64,000 nt of DNA from Paramacrobiotus metropolitanus (Eukaryota > Tardigrada > Eutardigrada > Parachela > Macrobiotidae). The position numbers and the translations under genes are program-made. This document shows positions 47,231 to 58,056 of this stretch, in pieces; within the stretch, counting starts at the first letter, position 1, and every line of letters starts with the position of its first letter. Location of the stretch: assembly GCF_019649055.1 (NCBI RefSeq), contig NW_026570414.1:101192-165191 (forward strand), in the 5' to 3' direction. The notes below the pieces were generated by a model that saw only the letters and a list, made by a program, of their open reading frames with translations, was not told the DNA's origin and did no database searches.

Positions 47231-49179
47231 CTACAAGCTGCCAGTCTTACTCGTACCAACGACCAGTTCTCGACCAACGGCCACCGCAAACCCGAACACG
47301 ACCTCAGTCTTTGGCCAGGATGGAGCCAACGTCGCCTGCAACGGTGAATTCAGCTTGGTGAAGTCGAAGCAGAGGAACTGATGCGGACGATGTTGGCGCA
47401 TGTGGTAGAAGATGGCCTCTTTCGGAATCGCACGCTGGAGTGAAGCTCCACCTCCCACCACACCGCGGTTGCGGTCGTCCCGAATTCGGGTAGCGCCGCC
47501 TGTATTGGCCCTGCAGCGGTGGCTATCAATTATTCGATGTTCAAGTGATCCCACACGATGCACCCATCCAACAGACGATGCAGGCGTTCGGTGGCGTCGT
47601 GCAGGGACCAGCGCGCTGTCGCCTGCAACAGGAGAGTGGAAGTTTTTAAAAAGTGTTGTCACACTTCCCATTGCAATATACGACTGGAAAACTTATTCGA
47701 GAGATTTATCTTTAGTGAAGTCCTAAAAACAATCTCGAAATAAATAAAAAATTCTCGATTTCTTTTTTTTTTCATGTTTTAGTTTTAGTATAAAACGGTC
47801 GTTCGCTCGACTTATGCGCTCTGTGATCAGCTATCAATTAATGGGGAGAATCTTGATTTATTATTAGTGATCATTGATCAATTATTGTATATTAATTTTG
47901 CCCACTTGGCTGCTCTAAGAGAATCTGAGAAACTCCAGAAAACGTAATGCACCAACATGATAAACAGCGGCTTCTGATTCTGGCATGTACTTCTCATCCG
48001 TCAACAGGTCCCTGACCTCATCCAAGCTACACTGAAGAGAGTTTAACCCGTTTAGGGTAACTAAGACATAGTTTCCCTGTAGCGGCCGCTATAGCCGACA
48101 CACAAAAAGTCGTTGCGCCCTCAAGAGACACCAATGGAACCAATGGAACTCTATTGGAACCCGATGGAACTGTTGGAACTACTATCTGTTCTTGTACATG
48201 TCTTATTGCGCCCTTGTGTAGTACCAATCCAATGGAACCTATGGAACTCTATTGTAACCCGTTGGAACTGTTGGAACTACTATCTGTTCTTGTACATGTC
48301 TTATTGCGCCCTTGTGTAGTACCAATGGAACCTATGGAACTCTACTGGAACTGTTGGAACTTCTGTAAATCGTCTCATTGCGCCTTTATTTGATTCCAGT
48401 GGAACTTATGGAACTCTACTGGAACTCGCTGAAACCAAAGGAAGCATTGTTAATACGTTCCAATGGGTTCCAATAGAGTTCCATTGGTTCCATGTATCAC
48501 GTAAAGGGCGCTATGAGAAACGTACAGTAGTTCCGACAGTTCCAATGGGTTTCAATACGGTTCCATACGTTCCATTGGTATCATAAGGAGGCGTAACATG
48601 AACTTCTGTTGCGGTTTCATCGGATACTAGCGTAGCTATTTAGTTGACTGGATGGAACTGGTGGAACTTATGGAACCAGTGGAACTTGTGGAACCATTGG
48701 AACTCTAGAGGAACCGCCTTCTTACCCTAAACGGGTTAATCTATTATGAATCGCTCCAACTCCACGAGTCCATCCCGACGAGCCAAACGCCAAAGACGGT
48801 ACATATTCTCCGGTCGCTGCATTATCTCGCGCAAGATTTTCTCGGCCGCTTTCACTGCATTGTCCATCTGCAGGTATTTGGCGGCCATCCACACTCGGAC
48901 TGCGTCTTCGCGTTCCACTGGAAAACCGGAATCTCCTCGGCTGAGACTCTCCACCAGTCTGACCAGCGTTTCCAGATGGACATTATCGGGCTGTTGCAGC
49001 TCGATGGTGGCTGAGACGCTTTCTTGGAAATGTCCGCCCAGCATGGCGGCGAAGTACGGTGATCCTTCGATGAGGGCGTCTTTATTCACAAACAGTGTTG
49101 TCCTGTCGATTCGCAGCTGGATGGTCGTTGGGTTCTGCTGATGCGCTGACTTAAGTTTCTTCGTACAATTTGCATCCAT
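47231..49179 (-). pseudogene. BTB-BACK-Kelch copy H, split by a transposon
   Basis: The minus-strand exon 49179-48740 encodes a full BTB domain (LRIDRTTLFVNKDALIEG, GGHFQESVSATIEL, AAKYLQMDNAVKAAEKIL) and the start of BACK. It is interrupted by a 689-bp TTAA-flanked element. Beyond it, 48042-47957 holds the end of the exon (VRDLLTDEKYMPESEAAVYH) before a GTTGGT donor. About 20 codons normally found at the junction are missing. The next exon (from 47622 down to 47231) starts as ATARWSLHDATERLHRLL, runs into a TAA, and carries KEAIFYHMR..PHQFLCFDF in another frame and FGFAVAVGRELVV, a Kelch-like strand. The insertion, a deletion, a stop and a frameshift make this a pseudogene. Confidence 0.8.
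48043..48739. mobile_element. piggyBac-like non-autonomous element with TTAA target duplication
   Basis: The element is 48047-48735 (689 bp), flanked by TTAA at 48043-48046 and 48736-48739. The terminal repeats are perfect for 14 bp: CCCGTTTAGGGTAA at the left and TTACCCTAAACGGG at the right. TTAA duplication with CCC...GGG ends is the signature of piggyBac-type transposition. The inside has no transposase ORF. It is made of TGGAAC/GTTCCA repeats: near-identical ~100-bp units at about 48130-48220 and 48221-48320, with the same motif inverted in the right half, giving the whole a fold-back character. The insertion disrupts BTB copy H. Confidence 0.85.
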
Positions 49180-49212
49180 AGTCGTGAAACAAGGAAAATT
49201 GTATACAAATCA

Positions 49213-49237
49213 ACGTTGTGGAAAATAGTCAGATCTA
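49213..49237 (-). promoter_or_regulatory. Conserved upstream box of the BTB family, copy at gene H
   Basis: TAGATCTGACTATTTTCC followed by ACAACGT on the minus strand, about 35 bp upstream of the ATG at 49179. Confidence 0.5.
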
Positions 49238-49909
49238 GTAATATACTGTACAAATTACCAACTATTGCAAGCGAGGAGGATATGCGCCGTACCGTCTGTA
49301 CCTGTACGAAATCAAACTATTCGCAGTTAAAAAGTTTAACACTAAACTGGAAGCGTGAAAACGTGTGGTCTGCGGAGCCAGAGTCTGCGCTGTGTGCGCC
49401 AATCCACTGTACGTCCACACTCCACTGTATGGTATAAGTACGTACTACTAATTTCATGCATTTACTGTAAACGAGTGCTTCAGTGAGGCAGTATTCACTC
49501 TTCACACAAAACCCCGCGGTCATCTACCATTCATAGAAGCCGTATTTTGTACTGTGTTCATGCCGCATGCGTACGCGTTAATACATCCACCTGGCTTGCA
49601 TCTTACGCTGACCAGCAAGTACGATACGAGTACAACCCGATCGCCGGCGTAGAAACTCGCGTATACAGTGGGTCAGTGCCGTATTATTAATCACTCGCCG
49701 CGCTCTATGGTTCTTGCTAAATTCAGTCGTCTTGGCCAGTGTCCAGTGGCCACTGTCTAATTTTGCCTCTTATGACGACATTTGATTTGCATACATTACT
49801 TGTAAGTAATTAAGTTGTTTGTTGCTCCTGCCCTTATACTTTTTAATTCAACTGATTTTTCGGTTTCGTTCGTATTTGGTTCGGCATCTTTTTCCCCCGA
49901 TTCGCCAAC

Positions 49910-51760
49910 GTGGGTAACGGCCCAAAGACCAAAAAATTACATACAGAGACAGGGCATTTCCCACACCAGATCCCAAGCAATATCCAGCTGCGAATTGGTG
50001 ACGCAACATTGTCCGTTAGCAAAGATGCTCTGGTCCAAGGATCACCGTACTTCGCCGCCATGTTGAATGGGCGTTTCCAGGAGAGGAATGCCGCCTGTAT
50101 CGAGCTGCAGCCACCTGCGAACGTCCACCTGGACACGCTGGTCAGATTAGTGAAGAGCCTGAGCAGTGGCGACGCCACAGTGCCCGTTGAACGGAAAGAC
50201 GCTATCAAAGTATGTACGGCAGCCAAATACCTACAGATGGACGACGTCATGAAAACTGCCGAAAATATCCTGCGCAAAATCATGCAGCGGCCGGACAACG
50301 TCCTCCGTCTGTGGCGTCTGGCTCGGCGGGATGGACTGGTGGATTTGGAACGACTAGTCATTGCGGTCATTATTCCGCAGCATCCACGTCGTACCCCGTT
50401 TACGGATTCCGGCATGTTTTCACAGTGCAGTGCGGAGAAGAACGCCAAGCTTATTGCGTCTGGCCTGTCGGAAGAGACTCATCGACGTTTAGAAAAAACG
50501 GGGTTAGGGATTCACACAAAACTGCTTCCGAAAGAAACATTGGCGAATAATGTAATGATACTTAGCAACTTTCTTCCATTACGCATCTAGTTTTGTAAGT
50601 ATCATTACATTATTCGCCAATGTAATGATTATTCGCCAATGTAATGATTATTCGCCAATGCTAACAGCAAAAATGCTGCTAGCATTTCAAGCGAAATATG
50701 GAACAGAAAACCGGGTCAAACGTCATAACCCATGTCGTCAGTCATCCAGACGATCGGGCCATTCGCTATCACGCTCGTCCTCCAAACGCCAGTCTTTGAT
50801 GAACTTGTCAGTCATCCGGTAATGAAAGCTTGTTTTGTTGTACTCATAATTGTCACCATCCCGATATAACTGCGTCAGATCGGACAAATCCCGTATTACA
50901 CGTTCGAGAAGCAACCGCGACGGGTGATCTGGGTGCCGAAAGACAAAGCTAAAGCCAAACGATCGGAGAAAGGTGAACTTCGTACGGTTGAATGGGAAAC
51001 GCTTCGGCAGATGAGGAATGATGGCATCAAGTTAGTAGAGAAGAGGAATGAGTACGCGGACATCGCCGCAAGATATCGCGGGGATAATCGGTAAGCTCAT
51101 TAAATTCTCTGTTAAAACACTGTTTATAGGTCTTGTCATTTCTTGCAGTATCTCAATGGAACCGTACGTGCTTTCTAAAGATAGAATCTGCTTTCTGTCG
51201 GTTGGATCCGTTGACGAGCGAACGATATTTATCCGGCGGGTTGGGTGGAACTCTACGACATCTCCAGCAATACGGGGACGAAGCACACCAGTTGGGAGGA
51301 GCCGACGCAATGCCAGAGTCACAGCCAGATCATCGTCATCCAGGTCTATCTGTACTTCACGAACGGCTGCACGTATGGTAACCCCTTAGTTTCAGACAGA
51401 AGAAACGGGAGCCCGATAACCGCCTGCTATCGCGTCTCTGAGCCGCGCTCAGTCCCAACCGGAGCGTTTCGCGGATCTTAACCTGGCGCGCTACCATCAC
51501 TGCGTCTTCGTCAAGGACGGCCAGATTTGGGTGTACGGCGGAACGACCCACTCGCCGGGAATATTAGACGGAACCGTGCGGTGACGTTCTTCGAAACCTA
51601 CAATGCCGAGGCTGACCAGTGGTCCTTGATGGAGGTGCCGATGTCGAAAGACTGGATGAGGAACTGATTGAAGGGGATTATGTCCAGAACACGGTGTGCT
51701 TACCCTTGCAGTTCTGCGTTCCAGCGGTGTGCGATGGTTCTGGGCCTAGTTGCCATATCA
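49910..51760 (+). pseudogene. BTB-Kelch copy I, BTB part open, Kelch part frameshifted
   Basis: An open reading frame 49910-50590 encodes a BTB domain (LRIGDATLSVSKDALVQG, NGRFQERNAACIEL, NVHLDTLVRLVKSL, AAKYLQMDDVMKTAENIL) and part of BACK, ending in unrelated sequence. Further exons on the same strand look like its old 3' half: 50879-51090 (IPYYTFEKQPRRVIWVPKD, then WETLRQMRNDGIKL) and a Kelch-like exon from 51149 (MEPYVLSKDRICFLSVGSVD; VELYDISSNTGTKH; LYFTNGCTYG; DLNLARYHHCVFVKDGQIWV; TYNAEADQWSLMEVPMSKDW), which changes frame at least three times before about 51760. The Kelch tail is paralogous to 57240-58056. A TAATGATTATTCGCCAATG repeat lies just after the BTB frame. The BTB part alone might still be expressed. 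Confidence 0.65.
50537..50660. repeat. Short inverted and direct repeat at the end of BTB copy I
   Basis: ATTGGCGAATAATGTAATGA at 50537 onward is repeated in reverse complement at about 50598-50621, then TATTCGCCAATGTAATGAT is repeated directly two more times to 50660. The hairpin spans the stop codon of the BTB frame at 50590. Confidence 0.75.
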
Positions 51761-53226
51761 AAATCGTACCACACTTCACCATACCCGCTCTTCGCTTTGC
51801 AAGCACGGTAGAATTTGCTGCCCAGGGCCACCGCACACAAACATTCTGCGAACGGGGCGTTGACCACGAGGGTGCGCGAAATACCGCTGATGCATTCCAT
51901 CGCCATCACGGCGTCCCCCGCGAAACCGTACGCCGAACTGCTGACAATCAGCTCCCGGCCGACGGCCACAGCGAAACCGTCAGCGGCAAACTTGTGCCAA
52001 CGTCAGTCCAACCTCGGCTGCAACGGTGTCTCCAACTTGATGAGTTCGTTGCGGGTGAAGTCGAAGCGGATGAGCTGGTGTGGACGGCCGTCGCGAATGT
52101 GGTAGAAGATGGCCTCGTTCGGCACGACCCGCTTCTGCGACGCTCCGCCGCCGGGCAGACCGCGGTGCCGGTCGTCACGGATCTGGATCAGCGCTGCGTG
52201 CAGTGGCCCTGTGGTGGAGGTCATGAGGGTTCCAATGTCCAGATGATCCCACACGATGCATCCTTCCAGAAGATGATGCAGATGTTGCATGCGTTCCGGG
52301 GCGTCGTGACAGCACCAGCGCATTATCGCCTGTAAAATCAACTGAGCAAATAGATTAAAGTTATCTGCCAAAAAAATCGCCAAAGCGATAGTACTATTGC
52401 CATGAAATATGTGGTTATCATTTACTAATTACAGTATCTTTTTTCTACGGTTCTGTTGGAGAATTGAAGACTAGTTTAGACATTTTAGAAAATGCACCAA
52501 CCTGGTACTGTATAGCTTCGGAATGCGGAATACACTCCTCACTGGTCAACAGGTCATTGACTTCGTTCACATTGAACTGGAGAAACACCTCTGAATCGGT
52601 AAACGGAGGACGGCGTGGGTGATGCTGAAGAAGGCCTGCAACGGTCAGTTTCTCCAGGTCGATGAGTCTCTCCCGACGCGCCAGACTCCACAGATTGGCG
52701 ATCTCCGCACTGGACTGGGAGAACATGTCAGGATCCGTAAACGGGGTACGCCGTGGATGCTGCGGATTAATAATTGCAACGACCAGTCCTCCCAAATCGA
52801 CGAGCTCATCCCGCCGAGCCAGACGCCACAGACGAAGGACGTTGTCCGGTCGCTGCATTATCCTGCGACGGATCTTCTCGGCCGTTTTCACGACCTTCTC
52901 CATCTGCAGGTACTTCGCGGCCATCCATACCCGGACGACGTCTTTGTAAACGTGTAAAGGTAAACTCTGACTCGCCACTGTCCAGACCTTCCACCAATTG
53001 GACCAGGGTTTCCAGATGAACGTTCGCGGGTAGTTGCAGTTCGATACGGGTGGTGTCGCTCTCCTGGAAATGCCCAGTTAACATGGCGCCGAAGTACGGT
53101 GACCCTTGGACCAGGGCGTCTTTGCTTACGGACAAGGTTGCGCTACCGATTCGCAGCTGGGTATTGCTTGGGTTCTGGTGTTGGTGATGCTCTGTGGGGG
53201 TTTCTTGGCCTTTGGACGGTCATCCA
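51700..53226 (-). pseudogene. BTB-BACK-Kelch copy L with an internal BACK duplication
   Basis: The minus-strand BTB part lies around 53220-52960 (SVSKDALVQGSPYFGAMLTG, HFQESDTTRIEL). A frameshift near 52950 precedes KDVVRVWMAAKYLQMEKVV. BACK-type sequence then appears twice: LWRLARRDELVDL...QHPRRTPFTD and LWSLARRERLIDL...QHHPRRPPFTD, a duplication of about 40 codons. The exon ends at 52502 (TACCAG|GTTGGT). The next exon starts at 52329 (AIMRWCCHDAPERMQHLHHLL) and continues through EAIFYHIRDGRPHQLIRFDF. After another frameshift near 52015 comes a Kelch-like stretch (FAVAVGRELIVSSSAYGFAG) to about 51700, where it meets copy I tail to tail. The start codon region is also out of frame. It is a pseudogene unless the sequence has errors. 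Confidence 0.7.
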
Positions 53227-54023
53227 TTTTGGCAAATTATGGCGAACAAGCGTTGCGAAATAAGAACTAAAATGACAAAATCAGCTCAATTACAAATTAA
53301 AAGTGCAAGAGCTGAAAATTACGTACGCAAATGGACGTCGTAATGGTTAAAACTATGTAATCAGACTTCTTACTGAAAAGTTCGACAGTGGCCAGTGGCC
53401 ATTTACTTGCGTCGACTCATCGTTCAAACTTCAAACGCGTCATCGCTTTCATCGTAAACGCGCTTTCATCATTTCATCGTACCCGCTCGCACGCAACCAC
53501 ACGTACGATCATAATATCATTTTGTCGATCATCCGATCAGCGTGAGTGTGGTCGTACTCGTCTTGTACTAATGCTGATCAGGGTACTGTATTTAACTGGT
53601 CAGCTTGAGCGAGGTCGCGCAAGCGAGGCTGATGTGTTAAACTTAAACCCGTACGCATGGATAAATCAGCTTTTCTACGAATGGTCGAATTGATCGACGG
53701 GCTTACGGTTAGTACGAACTACGAAGCACTCGTATTTACCGTTAATAAAAGCGCGAATTCATACTAAGTAGTTGCAGACTACCAGTAGTACGTACCGTAC
53801 AGTGAAGTGTGGCAGTGGACATACAGTATGTAGAGTACAGTGGATTGGTGCATGCACCATGCAGCACAGTTAGTTATCGGTTTTGGCTAAAGAAAAGCTC
53901 ACATTTCACGCTTCCAGTTTAGTGATAAACTTTTCAACTGCAAAAGACTTGATCACATACTGATATTTCCTATATCAATATTTGATATTTCCTCTATCAG
54001 TCTGTTGGAATACTTGTATGTAA
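53227..54023. other. Spacer between divergent BTB copies L and J
   Basis: No gene. The right part (about 53870-54089) aligns with sequence upstream of copy G read on the minus strand (46740-46980), including a CACGCTTCCAGTTTAGTG-like block, so the 5' region was duplicated with the gene. Confidence 0.5.
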
Positions 54024-54047
54024 TAGATCTGACTATTTTCCGCAACG
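54024..54047 (+). promoter_or_regulatory. Conserved upstream box of the BTB family, copy at gene J
   Basis: TAGATCTGACTATTTTCC followed by GCAACGT, about 45 bp before the ATG at 54090. Confidence 0.5.
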
Positions 54048-54089
54048 TACAATTTTAATTTTAGTACAATTTTCCCCTAATTCGCCACT

Positions 54090-56002
54090 ATGGATACAAA
54101 TTGTACGAAGAAGGCGCATCACGAGCACAAAAACCCATCAATTATCCTGCTGCGAATCGGCCGTACAACTCTGTCCGTGGACAAAGACGCACTCATCCAA
54201 GGGTCACCGTACTTCGGCGCCATGTTGGGTGGACATTTCCAGGAACGCGACTCGGCCAGCATCGAGCTGCATCAACCGGAGAATGTCCATCTGGAAACGC
54301 TGGTCAAGCTGGTGGAGAGTCTCAGCAGAGTCGAGTCCGAGTTTGCCGTGGAACGCCAAGACGCCGTCCGAGTGTGGACGGCCGCCAAATACGTGCAGAT
54401 GGACGAAGCCGTCAAGTATGCCGAAAAGATACTGCAAGAAATAATGCAGCGACCGGAGAACGTGTACCGACTGTGGCGTCTGGCACGTCGGGATGGACTC
54501 GTGGAGTTGGAGAGGTCGACCGTAGCGAAGATTATCCAGCATCTTCCACGTCGCTGTCGGTTTGCCGATTCCGAAGTGTTTCTTCTGTGCAGTGCAGAAG
54601 AAGTCAATGATCTGCTGACCGATGAGGAGGTCACTGCTCTTTTGTCCCATGAAGACTTTATTCCGCAGTCCGAAGCGATGGTGTATCAGGTGAGTAATCT
54701 TGTAGACACATGTTCGACTCATAACTAGACTGCTTTGCTGGAGGAAGTACTAGAAACTTGAGCTGGAAAAGCTGTGAGTCGTGGTACATCAGTAGTTCGG
54801 CAGAAGAAGATCCTTCCGGTAGAAGTTATACGGTACTTGAAAGCATACTTGTTACTCGATTGTACAATACATACTTGTTACTCTCGATTGTTAATTAAGG
54901 GTTCACTCTGCAGATGATATTGTGGTGGTGCGCGCATTATGCCACGGACGGAAGCAGCATTTGCATCGTCTACTGAGCGGCGGTGTTGCGTGGGATGATC
55001 TGGATATGAATCTGCTGATCGCCACCGCGAGCGGACAACTACTTGAAGCACAGAAGCAGATTGCGGACGAGCGCCAGACGGGTTGTGGAGCGTTGTTGAA
55101 GCGTGCAGCGAAGAAAGAGGCCATCTTCTACCACATGCGCAAAGGTCATCCGCACCAGCTCCTCCGCTTCGACTTCATGCGCAACGAGCTGACCATCGGC
55201 GGTTCCGAAGTGTCCGTGGACAAAGCTGTTCTGGCGGCCGAATCAGCGTACTTCGCCACCATGTTCGCGGGCAATTTCGAGGAGAGCGACTCGACCGTCA
55301 CTGATGTCCAGCAACCAGCCAACGTTTGCTTGGAAACACTAGTCAGATTAGTGGAGCGCGTGGGACAGAAAGACTCGAAATTGTCCGATGAAGGCAAAAA
55401 CCGCATCTGCGGCACCACCCGCAATATTTTGGCGGCTGTCCAACTGCGAATACGGTCAGCTTTAAATGATTTCGACCAGCCGGCGCCGTTAATTCTGGGC
55501 GAGTTTGTCGCCCCTGCAGCTGAGGTTGCAGGAGAAGGTCAAGGAGGAAACCCTGACGGGATGAACTTTAATGACGAGGGAGCAATCAACCTGGGCGTCG
55601 AAGAAGAAGAGGACGAGGACGATTATCCGAAATACATTGCCGGCTTTGTCTATCCAAGTAAGCTTGTGATATGTTTTAAATGCACGAACATAGTTTGGGA
55701 ATTCGAGTTATGGACTCAAAGCCGACTGCATGATAGCTTTGGTTGATGGTGGCAGGTTATCAGATTAATTCGGTAAGCGCATTGATTAGCTATCGTCGCT
55801 ATTAGCCGTCGTCGTTATGTTGGGGCTGTAAGAAAGCTTTGGTATTGGAGGAAGATGATTGTGCTGTGCCACTAACAACTAACTAGACGTCATATGTATA
55901 ATTAACAACTTCGCAATAGGTAACGTTTTGAGTTTGTTTGCAGATGAAGACCTATACCAACAATTTGTCCAACCCGAGCCTGTAACAGCTGACGGATTTT
56001 AA
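54090..56002 (+). pseudogene. BTB-BACK-BTB copy J with an acidic C-terminus
   Basis: Exon 1 (54090-54689) encodes a complete BTB domain (SVDKDALIQGSPYFGAML, GGHFQERDSASIEL, AAKYVQMDEAVKYAEKIL) and half of BACK, ending VYQ before GTGAGT. Exon 2 (54914-55657) carries the rest of BACK (HLHRLLSGGVAWDDLDMNLL, EAIFYHMRKGHPHQLLRFDF). Instead of Kelch repeats it then has a second BTB-like segment (TIGGSEVSVDKAVLAAESAYF-type, ANVCLETLVRLVERV), an acidic stretch (EEEEDEDDYPK) and a donor. The final exon from about 55942 ends at a TAA at 56000-56002 (EDLYQQFVQPEPV). Exon 1 (phase 0) and exon 2 do not meet in frame at the obvious acceptor, and BACK changes frame by one near 54945. So it is either a pseudogene, a sequence error, or uses an acceptor I cannot see. 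If functional it would be a two-BTB adaptor. Confidence 0.6.
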
Positions 56003-57239
56003 GCCACTACCATGTTGAGCATGTCGACCGCCTGATTTTTTTCGGTAAAGTGTTTACGTATCCAGATACTCCGGAACCTATACCTCGCACTAGACCATGG
56101 AAAAGAGCCGCACTTTCAGGCACGGCGAAATGATATAAGGTACAGGCGTAGCGTCGTCGTATAATGTACTAAACTTTCCAGTTGAATCAGTATTCCTGCG
56201 TTGAAATGTGGCGCGTTTCGGTGGATCACACCGAAACATGTAACCATGACTAGTTATTGCCACATTCACTGTCATTTTTAACACGTTTCGTTTTGCTTCT
56301 TGCAGAGCGCTGGTGGAGACCTGCAACTCTTTGTTTCTGATGCAAATCGGAAAAGGCGACCCGATCGTAACTGCTGCTGTTTCATAAACCCTACGCGCCT
56401 GATCCACTGGTTTGGGTAACTACATCGTAATGCTGGGAATATTTTCGCGTTTGACGCTGCTTTACGCCGTAACTTATTTGTATTCGCTCTTGAAATTTGT
56501 GCCTAATTATTTATTTGAATGCCCGTATTTTATGCGAGCATGTTTTCAATATTTTAGCTTCATTTGGTTTCTTTCGGAATTGTATTTTCCGATTTAGAAT
56601 ATTTTGAGCATTGTAACAAGGCTTCCTGTACCATGAGTGTTACTTCCTGTACAATAAAGTGAATAAACGTATGCTAATTAATAATTTTGAATATTGTACC
56701 ACCGGCTACCGGACCACCACAGCATGTTGAAGAGTGAAGACGACTTGTTTTCAGTGCAAAACCAAACCGGTAAACAAAACCTAAACCAGACAAGCGTTGT
56801 CTGTAAGCCTGTAGGTGTTCAGGTTTTTCGTTACAAGGTAGTTGAGGACTGTTGAACCACTTATTATGCGCGGTGTAGAAATAACAGTACTGGGTAGTTG
56901 TTCGCACCAGAAAGATGCTACGGTATTACGTTTACCAGCACGTTCCAAGATTACTGAGCAATTTCTTGTGGCGGTTGCGAAAGCTAACCAACGGACGGAC
57001 AAATTCCGATTTACGAAACGTCGCTCAAAGACAGTTCTCAGTTTGATTTAAGCACAATACTGTAGGTACAGATACATAAATTATTAAGATACGACCGCTT
57101 ATTGTGCATCCCAGCAGCTAAATTGTGCCTGCTGCCATAGTAAGCCTTCTTTGCACAGCCCATATTCTATGTGCACGAATAAGTACCGTTTTATCTAATA
57201 TTTTGCCATGACAGCTTATTTTACTCATTTTTCGTAGTC
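56003..57239. other. Spacer between copy J and Kelch copy K
   Basis: No supported gene. Copy K begins directly after a TTTTTCGTAG acceptor near 57239, so this stretch may be the intron of a former J-K gene. Confidence 0.4.
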
Positions 57240-58056
57240 ATTCAATGCAGCCGTACGCGCTTCCTAACGGCCGAATCTGGTTCCTGTCCGTTGGATCCGT
57301 GGACGAAAAACATGATGGCCATCCTAAGAGTTGCTTGGAATCCTATGATATCCACAGCAACACATGGGAGAAGCATGCCAGTTGGAAAGGTGCAAAGACA
57401 CTGCATCATGACAGGGATCATCGTCTTCCAAGGCTGCCTGTACTTCACGGGCGGCTGCGTGTACGACGATCCTCGCTCTACACGGAGCGTTACTCCAACG
57501 CGACGAGCGCCAGCTGTCGCGTCTCATTGACGCGCGGGTTTTTCCGGAGCTCATCGCGGATCTGAACGTAGCGCGCAATCATCACCGTCTTCCTCAAGGA
57601 TGGGAAGATCTGGGTGTGCGGCGGACGACCCACGTCGACAGGAACAATCAACAAAACCGGGCGCTGACGTCTTTGGAAGTGTACGATGCCGAGAGTAACC
57701 AGTGGACCGTGGCGGAGGTGCCTATGTTGAAGGAACTGCAGGTTGAAGTGGCGGGAGGGGATTACGCGCAGACCTTCTATCTGCCGGTGCAACACTGTTT
57801 TCCGCCGGTGTACGATGGGAAAGAATGTCGCGATCGGGACGACAATTATGATTATGTCCTGCAGGAAAATCGTCGCATCGCAGCCGCATATGGAAAGGGA
57901 GACCATTCGGAGAACGACAGTGATGACGATTCGGAGAACGACAGTGATGACGATTCGGAGAACGACAGTGATGACGATTCGGAGAACGACAGTGATGACG
58001 ATTCGGAGAACGACAGTGATAGCGATGATTGGCCCATTGGTTTGGATGACGGATGA
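57240..58056 (+). pseudogene. Kelch-repeat exon K with acidic repeat tail
   Basis: Kelch-type sequence in changing frames: QPYALPNGRIWFLSVGSVDE, SYDIHSNTWEKH, then in another frame GIIVFQGCLYFTGGCVYDD, NHH and KDGKIWVCGG-type sequence, and finally one open frame 57616-58056 (SLEVYDAESNQWTVAEVPML, YLPVQHCFPPVYDG). The tail has five DSENDSDD repeats and stops at 58056. At least two frameshifts (near 57415 and 57480-57600) break the Kelch region. It is probably the former 3' half of copy J or of another BTB-Kelch gene, equivalent to the Kelch part of copy I. Kelch propellers bind substrate in Cullin-3 adaptors. Confidence 0.65.
57906..58025 (+). repeat. Five 24-bp coding repeats (DSENDSDD)
   Basis: Five identical or nearly identical units encode an Asp/Ser/Glu/Asn-rich tail at the end of the Kelch frame. 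Near-zero divergence between units implies recent expansion. The composition suggests casein-kinase-2-type phosphorylation sites. Confidence 0.9.
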
